Shown in pieces: positions 26,300 to 38,544 of a stretch of 64,000 nucleotides of DNA (position 1 is its first letter; each line of letters opens with the position of its first letter). Source of the DNA: Micromonospora sp. NBC_01740. GTDB lineage: Bacteria; Actinomycetota; Actinomycetes; Mycobacteriales; Micromonosporaceae. The DNA is taken from contig NZ_CP109150.1 in assembly GCF_035920365.1 (NCBI RefSeq), positions 3,162,001 through 3,226,000 on the forward strand, given 5' to 3'. Below the pieces are notes generated by a model that did no database searches, was not told the origin of the DNA, and worked only from the letters and a program-made list of their open reading frames with translations. A program made the translations under genes and the position numbers.

Positions 26300-27505
26300 A
26301 TGATTCTGCCCCAACGTCGTGCCCGTACCGCTGCCCTGACCGTCATCCTCGCCCTCGCCCTCGTACCCGCCCCGAGCCCCGCGCTCGCCGCCGCCGGCGG
26401 CGAACGGTGGAGCACCGACCTCTCCCGCGTCGACGCCGACGACGTCAACGTCCGGCACACCCGCGCCGGGCTCCGCCTGGCCGACCCCCGCCCCGCGCGG
26501 TCCCGCGCGCCCCGCAGCGCGGTCGCCGAGGGGATCTTCCTCGCGTCGCCGCGCACCCTGGCCCGGCCGGCCACCCGGATCCGCGCGGCCGTCGACGCCC
26601 GCACCGCCGCCGGCGGCACCGCCGAGGCCCAGGTGCGGGGCTGGCGGGCGGCGGGCTGGACCGAGTGGCGCGAGGCCACCGGCGGGGCGGTCTTCGACCG
26701 GCCGGTCACCCGCGTGCAGACCCGGGTGGTGCTCACCGCGAGCCGGCCGGGCGCGACCGCGGAGGTGCGCGCCGTGCGACTCACCGCCGACGCCGTCGCC
26801 GCCGTCGCCGCCTCGCCCGGCCTCACCTACCGGGTGTACGCGACGCGGATCGGGCTGGTCGGCGAGGTGACCGCCAACGGGCACACGATCGTGACCGGGG
26901 ACCACTTCGTCGCGCTGCCGTCCCGGCGCGCCCTGGCCCCGGCGAACACCGGCGACTACACCGTGCGGGTCTGCACCACCACGGGCAGCCGCTGCGAGTA
27001 CGCCCCGGTCTGGGACGTCGGCCCGTGGAACACCCGGGACGACTACTGGAACCTCAGCGCCGTCCGGGAGAACTGGAAGGACCTCCCGCAGGGCCGGCCG
27101 CAGGCACAGGCGGCCTACCAGGACGGCTACAACGGCGGGCGGGACCAGTTCGGGCGGGTGGTGTTGAACCCGGCCGGCGTCGACCTCGCCGACGGCACCT
27201 TCTGGGACGGGTTGCAGCTCACCACCAACGCCTGGGTGGACGTGGCGTACCTGTGGACCGGCGGCGGCCCGCGTGGCGTGGTCGGCGACGGTCCGCTCAA
27301 CATCCGCGCAGGCGCCGGCACGGGGTACGCGGTGCGTGGCCTGGCCGCCCGGTACGCCAACGTGCCGATCGAGTGCTACGTGACCGGGCAGACCGTTGCC
27401 GGCCCGTACCGGACCACCAACCGATGGAACCGCCTCACCAGCGGCCAGTACGTCAGCCACGCGTACGTCTCGGCGGTCTACGGCGGCACCGTGCCGCTCT
27501 GCTGA
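26300..27505 (+). CDS. Secreted protein with C-terminal SH3-like domain
   Basis: A 401-residue exported protein. The signal peptide is RRARTAALTVILALALVPAP with cleavage near ALAAAGG. A beta-rich N-domain (70-180) is followed by a region with VYATRIGLVGEVTANGHTIV and YAPVWDVGPWNTRDDYWN, seen in many actinobacterial secreted wall-associated proteins. A bacterial SH3-like end (LNIRAGAGTGYAVRGLA, SHAYVSA) follows. Cysteines at CTTTGSRC and the final residue suggest disulfides. SH3b domains bind cell wall, so a wall-binding role is inferred; no hydrolase active site is seen. GAGGAG lies 7 bases before the ATG at 26300 but only 1 base before the ATG at 26294, deciding the start. Confidence 0.85.
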   Translation: MILPQRRARTAALTVILALALVPAPSPALAAAGGERWSTDLSRVDADDVNVRHTRAGLRLADPRPARSRAPRSAVAEGIFLASPRTLARPATRIRAAVDARTAAGGTAEAQVRGWRAAGWTEWREATGGAVFDRPVTRVQTRVVLTASRPGATAEVRAVRLTADAVAAVAASPGLTYRVYATRIGLVGEVTANGHTIVTGDHFVALPSRRALAPANTGDYTVRVCTTTGSRCEYAPVWDVGPWNTRDDYWNLSAVRENWKDLPQGRPQAQAAYQDGYNGGRDQFGRVVLNPAGVDLADGTFWDGLQLTTNAWVDVAYLWTGGGPRGVVGDGPLNIRAGAGTGYAVRGLAARYANVPIECYVTGQTVAGPYRTTNRWNRLTSGQYVSHAYVSAVYGGTVPLC

Positions 27506-27620
27506 CCACCACCCGCGTACGCCCGCCGGGCCGGCTGGCTCCGGTCCGGCCCGGCGCCCGGGTCGCCCGCCCGCGCCGGCCCGTTGCCTGCCCCGGACCG
27601 TTGCCCGGCCGGCCCGCTGC

Positions 27621-29000
27621 TCAGCCGGCCGTGATGTGCAGCAGGTCGCCCGGCGCCACCGCCACCAGGTCGACCGCCCGGCCGCCGTTGACCGCCACGG
27701 CGACCCGGCCGGCGGAGTCGACGTGCACCAGCAGCCCGCCCGGTCGGGCGTCGCCGAAGGTACGTCCGTGCACGGCCTCCCGGCCGGGCCCGGCACCCGC
27801 CCCCGGTCGCACCCGGACCCGGACCGGCAGCGGCGCCAGCAGGTCGGCCGGCGCCGCCAGTTGGACGTTGCCGAAGTGGTCGACGGTCAGCACCTCGGCC
27901 GTGAACCCGTCCGCCTCCCGCCGGAGCACCGGCGCCGGCAGCCGGACCAGGGACTCCGGGTCGACCGCCGGGCCGACCCCGGACAGCGGTGCGCCGAGCG
28001 CCAGCCGCGCGGCGACCGGCGCGAAGACGTCCCGGCCGTGGAACGTGCGGGACACCTCGGGCGCGAGCCACTCCGGATCGGTCAGCTCGACGGCCGCGGT
28101 CACCCCGCCCAGCGCCTCGGCGGCCTCCACCAGCAGGCCGTTGTCCGGCCCCACCAGCAGCCCGCGGGGCGTGGCCAGCGCGACGCCCCGCCGGGTGGTG
28201 CCCACGCCCGGGTCGACGACGGCCACGTGCACCCCCTGCGGCAGGTGCGGCACGGCCTGCGCGAGCACCGCCGCGCCCCGGCGTACGTCGGCCGGCGGGA
28301 CGAGGTGGGTCACGTCGACGACCCTGACCTCCGGCGCCAGCCGCGCGATCACCCCGTGGCAGGCGGCGACGAATCCGTCGGCGAGGCCGTAGTCGGTGGT
28401 CAGCGAGATCCACGGGGCGCGGGCCGCGTCGGCGGGCGGGCCGGCGACGACCTGCCGACCGTGGACCGGGCGGCCGGCGGGGACCCGTCCGTCGGCGGTG
28501 AGGGGCAGTTCCAGGACCAGTTCGTCGTGCAGCGGGATGCCGTCCTCGCCGACCACCGGGATGCTCGGCTTGAGCCGGCGGGCCCGGTCCACCGCGCCCC
28601 GGTCCACGCGCACCAGCCGCAGCCCGCGCCGCTGGTAGAAGCGCAGCGCCCGCAGGTTGTCGTTCGTGGTGACGAGCCAGAGCCGGGTCCGGCCGCCGGC
28701 CCGGGCCACCTCGCCGGCCGCTGCCAGCAGCGCCGTGCCGACGCCGCCGCCGGGCGTCGCGGCCACCACGCTGACCACCTCCAGCCCGTCGGCGTCGTCG
28801 TGGTGGGCGAGCGCCCCGACGACCGCCCCGGCCCCGTCGGTCGCCACCAGCGTGGGCAGCGTACGCAGGTCGTACCGGGTGTCGTGGGCGACGACGTACG
28901 GCCCGCCCCACTCGCGTTCGTGCAGCGCGTCCACGGCCGCCCGGTCCCCGGCCCGCGCCGGCCGGACGGTCACCCCGTCCGCCCCGTCCACCACGGTCAT
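27621..29000 (-). CDS. Fusion of GNAT acetyltransferase and SAM hydroxide adenosyltransferase (DUF62)
   Basis: A 459-residue two-enzyme fusion. Residues 8-165 are a GNAT domain (ATPGGGVGTALLAAAGEVA for acetyl-CoA, then NDNLRALRFYQRRGLR). Residues 195-459 are a SAM hydroxide adenosyltransferase of the DUF62 family, which splits S-adenosylmethionine to adenosine and methionine using water. Its motifs are ISLTTDYGLADGF, AVVDPGVGTTRRG, GPDNGLL and SRTFHGRDVFAPVAARLA. The DUF62 triad Asp-Arg-His appears present. The linker is Pro/Ala/Gly-rich and in frame, so this is a true fusion and not a read-through. Stand-alone DUF62 proteins are the norm. The acetyl acceptor is unknown. Confidence 0.88.
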   Translation of the reverse strand: MTVVDGADGVTVRPARAGDRAAVDALHEREWGGPYVVAHDTRYDLRTLPTLVATDGAGAVVGALAHHDDADGLEVVSVVAATPGGGVGTALLAAAGEVARAGGRTRLWLVTTNDNLRALRFYQRRGLRLVRVDRGAVDRARRLKPSIPVVGEDGIPLHDELVLELPLTADGRVPAGRPVHGRQVVAGPPADAARAPWISLTTDYGLADGFVAACHGVIARLAPEVRVVDVTHLVPPADVRRGAAVLAQAVPHLPQGVHVAVVDPGVGTTRRGVALATPRGLLVGPDNGLLVEAAEALGGVTAAVELTDPEWLAPEVSRTFHGRDVFAPVAARLALGAPLSGVGPAVDPESLVRLPAPVLRREADGFTAEVLTVDHFGNVQLAAPADLLAPLPVRVRVRPGAGAGPGREAVHGRTFGDARPGGLLVHVDSAGRVAVAVNGGRAVDLVAVAPGDLLHITAG

Positions 29001-29146
29001 CGTCGGCTCCCCTCGTCGACCGGTCGGGATCGTACCGACGCCGGCAGACCGCCCCGGTCGACCGGGGCGGTCTGGCAGAAATGGGACAGCCGCACTGACC
29101 GACCGGCCACTGCCGGGACGGGATCCGGTTGGGCAGACTGCCAGGG

Positions 29147-29743
29147 GTGACCAACCGGAGCCTGCCCGCCGTCGCGGTGCTCGTGATCGCCGCCGCCCTC
29201 ACCGCCGCCTGCGGCGACGACGCGGAGGACCGGCGCGCCGCGCCGCCGGCCGCCACGGCGTCGACCCCGGCCGACGTGCCGTCCCCGGGCCCGACCGGCG
29301 CGGCGGAGGCCACGGCGACGCCCGCCGCCCCGCCGAGCGCCCGGCCGACGGGGGCGGGTCCGGCGGCTCCGAGCGCCGGCGGGCCCACCCAGCGCCGCCC
29401 CGCCAGCCCGCCGCCGGTCGAGCTGCCGGTCCGCCCGACCGGGACGCCCGGCGCGCGGCAGGTCGTCGACGCGTTCAAGGCCGCCGGGCTGAAGGTGCCG
29501 AACCCCCGGGACCGGTCGGTCGAGTGCGGCCCGGACGGGCTCGGCCTGGGCTGCTCCGAACTGGTCGCGACCGACGCCGTCACCGTGTACGTCTTCCCCG
29601 ACGAGACCAGCGCCAGCGACATCGCCGAGACGTGGGGCGGCCAGTCGTTCCGGCGGGGCACGGTGGTGCTCAACTACCTGGAGGCGAAGACCCCCGCCGC
29701 CGATCGCGCCAGGTACGAGAAGGTCCTCACGGGCCTGCGCTGA
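29147..29743 (+). CDS. Putative lipoprotein
   Basis: A 198-residue protein with a lipoprotein-type signal: hydrophobic core AVLVIAAALTAAC, lipidated cysteine C22 with TAA before it. Residues 25-100 are a Pro/Ala/Thr-rich spacer. A compact C-terminal domain (105-198) begins TPGARQVVDAFKAAGLKVP and contains a cysteine pair (C at VECGPDG and LGCSEL) that could form a disulfide. I do not recognise the domain; similar lipoproteins are common in Micromonosporaceae. The GTG at 29147 is used because upstream residues would spoil the signal peptide. It is convergent with lhr with only 9 bases between the stops. Confidence 0.75.
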   Translation: MTNRSLPAVAVLVIAAALTAACGDDAEDRRAAPPAATASTPADVPSPGPTGAAEATATPAAPPSARPTGAGPAAPSAGGPTQRRPASPPPVELPVRPTGTPGARQVVDAFKAAGLKVPNPRDRSVECGPDGLGLGCSELVATDAVTVYVFPDETSASDIAETWGGQSFRRGTVVLNYLEAKTPAADRARYEKVLTGLR

Positions 29744-29752
29744 CAGTGCGGG

Positions 29753-34348
<4,596 letters not shown>

Positions 34349-34434
34349 CCTGCCCCGGCGGTGTGACATCGGGGCTCTGGGCGGAGGGCCATTGCCCCGC
34401 TCCGGCTCATACGCGATGTTTGCGCGTTCAATCC

Positions 34435-34451
34435 GTTAAGTCTTACTTAAC
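34435..34451. promoter_or_regulatory. 17-bp palindrome between lhr and a divergent gene
   Basis: GTTAAGT-CTT-ACTTAAC is a perfect 7+7 inverted repeat in an unusually A+T-rich stretch (34430-34490) of the divergent gap 34349-34520. CATAAAGT about 25 bases downstream could be the -10 box of the rightward promoter. It looks like the operator of a dimeric repressor. Confidence 0.6.
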
Positions 34452-34520
34452 TGCTTGCTTGTGCCCCACAACATAAAGTAACTTCACCCGGAGCGTCGAC
34501 CCGGGGTGGAGGAGATCGGA

Positions 34521-34907
34521 TTGACCGTCGAGCAGCGGAGCTTCGAGCCCGGCACCGACGTGCTCATCCGCAAGGTCGACGGTCACCTCGCTGCCGTCCG
34601 CACCGGGCTGTCCGGCCCGGAGCTGGAGCTGGCCGAGCGGCTCGCCGCCGCGCTGCGGGAGTTGGTCGTCTCCACCGCGCAGGCCAGCGCAGCCGACCGG
34701 GGGCAGGTCCGGGCCGCGGTGCACTACTTCGTGCTGCGCCGGGAGAGCCGGGGCCGGTTGCTGCCGGTGCGCTCCCTCGCCGCCGCCCAGCGGGTGGTCA
34801 ACAAGGTCGTGGTCCAGCTCGGCCGCCCCGACCTGCTGGTGGAGCCCCGTCGCGAGCGCCCCGCCCGGGAGCCCGTCGCCCCCACCGTCGACGTCGCCGT
34901 CGGCTGA
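34521..34907 (+). CDS. Small conserved-type protein of unknown function
   Basis: A 128-residue soluble protein, alpha-helical by composition (LELAERLAAALRELVVSTAQ; RSLAAAQRVVNKVVVQLGRP), with a basic central part and a Pro/Val tail. I recognise no domain. The start is probably the TTG at 34521, because GGAGGAG ends 6 bases upstream; a GTG at 34506 would place that ribosome site inside the gene. It is divergent from lhr across a palindromic operator, and an A+T-rich promoter lies upstream, so it is likely a regulated gene rather than a shadow frame. Confidence 0.6.
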   Translation: MTVEQRSFEPGTDVLIRKVDGHLAAVRTGLSGPELELAERLAAALRELVVSTAQASAADRGQVRAAVHYFVLRRESRGRLLPVRSLAAAQRVVNKVVVQLGRPDLLVEPRRERPAREPVAPTVDVAVG

Positions 34908-34917
34908 CGGCCGCCCC

Positions 34918-35030
34918 TCCGCCGGCGCCCGGCCGCCCTCCCGCCCCCGCCCCGGCCAGCTCTCCGCCGGCGCCCGGCCGCCCTCCCGCCCCCGCCCCGG
35001 CCAGCTCCCCGCCTGCGCTCGGCCGCCCCT
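34918..35030. repeat. 45-bp tandem repeat, two perfect copies plus a degenerate third
   Basis: The 45-base unit starting TCCGCCGGCGCCCGGCCGCC is repeated exactly at 34918 and 34963; a worn copy follows from 35008. It fills most of the 301-base gap (34908-35208) between the small unknown gene and mrpA. The rest of the gap holds the GCACCTAGGTGC palindrome and the mrpA leader. Confidence 0.9.
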
Positions 35031-35149
35031 CCGTGTCGCCCCTCGGCTGACGGCTGGCCGGCCGTCTCGGGGCCGGTTACCCGGACGCGGGCGACAACGG
35101 GACGAATTCGCGCAAAACCGCCCGCCGGGCGACGATCTGGCGTGTGATC

Positions 35150-35161
35150 GCACCTAGGTGC
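35150..35161. promoter_or_regulatory. 12-bp perfect palindrome upstream of the mrp operon
   Basis: GCACCTAGGTGC lies 47 bases before the mrpA start. A perfect 12-bp palindrome here is a plausible operator for the antiporter operon; the binder is unknown. Confidence 0.4.
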
Positions 35162-35208
35162 CGTCCCACCTCCGGCGCGCGCCGCAGCCACCTCGACCGG
35201 GAGCGCGG

Positions 35209-38043
35209 GTGCTCGTACTGCTGATCCTCCACTTCGTGGCGGCCCTCGTCGCGCCGCTGCTCGTCCGGTGGTGGGGTCCCCGCGCCTGCTACCCGCTGGC
35301 GCTGGCGCCGGCGGCGGCGTTCGGCTGGGCGCTGGCCCGCACGCCCGCCGTCCGCGACGGCGGGGCGGTGGTCGAGACGTACCCGTGGATCGGCCAGCTC
35401 GGCGTCGACCTGGCGCTGCGGCTGACCACCCTGTCCTGGCTGATGACCCTGCTCGTCGGTGGCGTCGGCGCGCTGGTCCTGGTCTACAGCGCCCACTACT
35501 TCGGTCGGGAGTCCGCCGGCATGGCCCGGTTCGCGGCCGTGCTGGTGGCCTTCGCGGGGGCGATGCTCGGCCTGGTCCTCGCCGACGACCTGCTGCTGCT
35601 CTACGTCTGCTGGGAACTCACCACGATCTTCTCGTACCTGCTGATCGGGCACAGCACGGAGCGGCGCTCCAGCCGGTGGGCGGCGGCGCAGGCGCTGACC
35701 GTGACCACGTTCGGCGGGCTGGCGATGCTGGTGGGGTTCATCATGCTTGGCGGGCACGCCGGCACCTACCGCTGGTCGGAGATCGTCGCCGCCCCGCTGC
35801 CAGGCGGGGCGTACCTCGTCGCGGCGGTCGTGCTGATCCTCGCCGGGGCACTGTCCAAGTCGGCGGTGCTGCCGTTCAGCTCGTGGCTGCCGGTGGCGAT
35901 GGCGGCGCCGACGCCGGTGAGCGCGTACCTGCACGCCGCCGCGATGGTGAAGGCCGGCGTCTACCTGATCGCGCTGCTCGCCCCGGTGCTGGCGAGCGCC
36001 GGGCCGTGGCGGCCGGTGGTCGTGGTCGCCGGCCTGGCCACCATGCTGACCGGGGGCTGGGCGGCGCTGCGGCAGACCGACCTGAAGCTGCTGCTGGCGT
36101 ACGGCACGGTCAGCCAGCTCGGCCTGATCGCGGTGGCCGTCGGGGCCGGCACCCCGGACACCGCGCTCGCCGGGGTGGCGATGCTGCTGGCGCACGCCCT
36201 GTTCAAGGCGCCGCTCTTCCTCGTCGTCGGCATCATCGACCACGGCGCCGGCACCCGCGACCTGCGGGAGCTGTCCGGGCTGGGGCGCCGGGCTCCGCTG
36301 CTCGTCACCGTGACGGTGCTCGCCGCCGCCTCGATGGCCGGGCTGCCGCCGCTGGTCGGCTTCGTCGCCAAGGAGTCCGTGCTGGCCGCCTTCACCGACC
36401 GGCCCGCCGTCGTCGCCGTGCTGGTGGTGGGCACCGCGCTCACCGTCGCCTACAGCGCCCGCTTCGTCTGGGGCGCGTTCGCCACCCGGCCGGGCGTGGA
36501 ACCGGCCGTGCTCGGGCGGATCCCCGCGTCGATGCTCGCCCCGCCGGCCCTGTTGGCCGCCGTCGGGCTGGCCGCCGGCCCAGCCGCCGGGATCCTCGAC
36601 GGCCTGCTCCGCCCGTACGCCGAGTCGTTCGGCGTCGTCGGCAAGGACCTGGCGCTCTGGCACGGCCTCAGCCCCGCGCTCGGCCTCTCCGCGCTGGCCG
36701 TGGCCGGCGGCGCGGCGCTGTTCGCGCTGCGCGGCCCGCTCGCGCCGGTGCTGGCCCGGCTGCACGTCCCGGTCAGCGGCAACCAGGGGTACGAGTGGCT
36801 CATCCGCCGATTCGACCGGCTGGCCATGAGGGTCACCGGCGCGACCCAGCGGGGCTCGCTGCCGCAGTACCTCGGCGTCATCCTGGTCGTGCTCGTCCTG
36901 GTGCCCGGCGGGGCGATGCTGGCCACCCGTCCGTGGCGGGAACGGATCGCCCTCTGGGACAGCCCGGTGCAGGTCGTGGTGGTGGCGGTGGTGACCGTCG
37001 CGGCGGTGCTGGCGGTGGGCGCCCGCCGGCGGCTGACGGCGATGCTGCTGGTGGGCATGACGGGTTACGGCACGGCGATGCTCTTCGTGGTCTACGGCGC
37101 GCCGGACCTGGCACTGACCCAGTTCCTCGTCGAGACCGCCACCATCGCGGTGTTCGTGCTGGTGCTGCGCCGGCTGCCGGAACGGTTCTCGGCCCGCCCC
37201 AGACGCCCGAAGTGGGCGCGTCGGACGATCGGGCTGGTGGTCGGCGTGGTGGTCGGCGGGCTGGCCCTGACCGCCGCCTCGGCCAGGCGGGCGCCCACCA
37301 TCTCCGCCGAGTTCCCGGACCTGGCCGTCACCCACGGCTACGGCCGCAACGTGGTCAACGTGACCCTGGTCGACATCCGGGCCTGGGACACGATGGGCGA
37401 GCTGTCGGTGCTGGTGGTGGCCGCGACCGGCGTGGCCAGCCTGGTCTTCCAGCGCTCCCGGACCGGGCCCCGCCCGCGCCGCCCGGAGCGGCCGAACCGG
37501 GTGCAGCGGCCGGGGCACCGGGTCTGGCTGCGCGGCGGGTCGACCCTGCACGAGCGGCAGCGTTCGATCGTGCTCGAGGTGGTGACCCGCCTGGTCTTCC
37601 ACACGGTGGTGGTCTTCTCCCTGTTCCTGCTCTTCGCCGGCCACAACGCGCCGGGCGGCGGTTTCGCCGGCGGCCTGGTGGCGAGCCTTGCGCTGGCCGT
37701 GCGCTACCTGGCCGGCGGCCGCTACGAGCTGGCCGAGGCCGCCCCGGTCGGCGCCGGCACGGTGCTCGGCGCCGGCCTCTTCGTCTCGATCGGCACCGGC
37801 GCCGTCGCCCTGTTCGCGGGCGGCACGGTGCTCGAGAGCGCCCGGATCAACCTGTGGCTGCCGGTGATCGGGGACTTCTACCTGGTCACGTCCCTCTTCT
37901 TCGACGTGGGCGTCTACCTGGTCGTGGTCGGGCTGGTGCTGGACATCCTGCGCAGCCTCGGCGCCGAGGTGGACCGGCACATCGAGGCGGCCGGCGCGTC
38001 CGGGGGCGGCCTGCGGGTCGACGGGCAGGGGGAGCGGACGTGA
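35209..38043 (+). CDS. mrpA: Mrp antiporter subunit A with fused B-like domain
   Basis: A 944-residue, roughly 20-helix protein, the largest subunit of the Mrp Na+(K+)/H+ antiporter. Residues up to about 700 are the NuoL/MrpA-like proton channel, with the membrane glutamate in CWELTTIFSYLL and the lysine-bearing helices GALSKSAVLPFSSWLP and YLHAAAMVKAGVYL. The last 150 residues (VVVFSLFLLFAGHNAPGGGFAGG) are an MrpB/MnhB domain fused in frame, as in other operons that lack a separate mrpB. The GTG at 35209 follows GGGAG. It heads a tightly packed operon with mrpCDEFG, and its stop overlaps the mrpC start. Confidence 0.93.
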   Translation: MLVLLILHFVAALVAPLLVRWWGPRACYPLALAPAAAFGWALARTPAVRDGGAVVETYPWIGQLGVDLALRLTTLSWLMTLLVGGVGALVLVYSAHYFGRESAGMARFAAVLVAFAGAMLGLVLADDLLLLYVCWELTTIFSYLLIGHSTERRSSRWAAAQALTVTTFGGLAMLVGFIMLGGHAGTYRWSEIVAAPLPGGAYLVAAVVLILAGALSKSAVLPFSSWLPVAMAAPTPVSAYLHAAAMVKAGVYLIALLAPVLASAGPWRPVVVVAGLATMLTGGWAALRQTDLKLLLAYGTVSQLGLIAVAVGAGTPDTALAGVAMLLAHALFKAPLFLVVGIIDHGAGTRDLRELSGLGRRAPLLVTVTVLAAASMAGLPPLVGFVAKESVLAAFTDRPAVVAVLVVGTALTVAYSARFVWGAFATRPGVEPAVLGRIPASMLAPPALLAAVGLAAGPAAGILDGLLRPYAESFGVVGKDLALWHGLSPALGLSALAVAGGAALFALRGPLAPVLARLHVPVSGNQGYEWLIRRFDRLAMRVTGATQRGSLPQYLGVILVVLVLVPGGAMLATRPWRERIALWDSPVQVVVVAVVTVAAVLAVGARRRLTAMLLVGMTGYGTAMLFVVYGAPDLALTQFLVETATIAVFVLVLRRLPERFSARPRRPKWARRTIGLVVGVVVGGLALTAASARRAPTISAEFPDLAVTHGYGRNVVNVTLVDIRAWDTMGELSVLVVAATGVASLVFQRSRTGPRPRRPERPNRVQRPGHRVWLRGGSTLHERQRSIVLEVVTRLVFHTVVVFSLFLLFAGHNAPGGGFAGGLVASLALAVRYLAGGRYELAEAAPVGAGTVLGAGLFVSIGTGAVALFAGGTVLESARINLWLPVIGDFYLVTSLFFDVGVYLVVVGLVLDILRSLGAEVDRHIEAAGASGGGLRVDGQGERT

Positions 38044-38519
38044 GGACGGGCGGCGCGGGACCGACCCTGGTGCTGGTCGTCGCCGCCGGGGTGCTGGTCG
38101 GCTGCGGGGTCACCCTGCTGCTGGAACGCAGCCTGACCCGGATCCTGCTCGGCGTCATCCTGCTCGGCAACGGGGTGAACGCGCTCATCCTGCTCGGCGG
38201 GCGCTCGGGTGCCGCCCCGGTGGTCGGCACGGCGCCCGCCGGCACCTTGAGCGACGCGCTGCCGCAGGCCATGATCCTCACCGCCATCGTGATCACCTTC
38301 GGGCTGACCGCGTTCCTGCTGGCGGTGAGCTACCGCAGCTGGTACCTCACGGGCGACGACGAGGTCCCCGACGACATCGAGGACCGGCAGATCAGGCATG
38401 CGGTCGAGCGCAGCGAACTGACCGCCGCCGACCTCGGCGGCGAGGGCCCGGACGCCGACCCCGAGCAGGTCGACCCGGAGCCGCCGCGCCGGCTCCACCG
38501 CGGGGACGGCCCCGGATGA
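38040..38519 (+). CDS. mrpC: Mrp antiporter subunit C
   Basis: A 159-residue NuoK-like subunit with three helices: GPTLVLVVAAGVLVGCGVTL, RILLGVILLGNGVNALILL and ILTAIVITFGLTAFLLAVSY. The G-N-G-V-N-A-L motif is typical of MrpC/MnhC. The C-terminal 50 residues are an acidic cytoplasmic tail longer than in Bacillus. Its GTG overlaps the mrpA stop (GTGA). Confidence 0.93.
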   Translation: MRTGGAGPTLVLVVAAGVLVGCGVTLLLERSLTRILLGVILLGNGVNALILLGGRSGAAPVVGTAPAGTLSDALPQAMILTAIVITFGLTAFLLAVSYRSWYLTGDDEVPDDIEDRQIRHAVERSELTAADLGGEGPDADPEQVDPEPPRRLHRGDGPG

Positions 38520-38544
38520 CCGGGTACGCGGGACGGGGCGCCCG

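Noticed and set aside
35077..37980. A 967-codon minus-strand frame opposite mrpA
   Set aside because: His/Gln/Arg-rich composition typical of an antisense frame; mrpA is certain.
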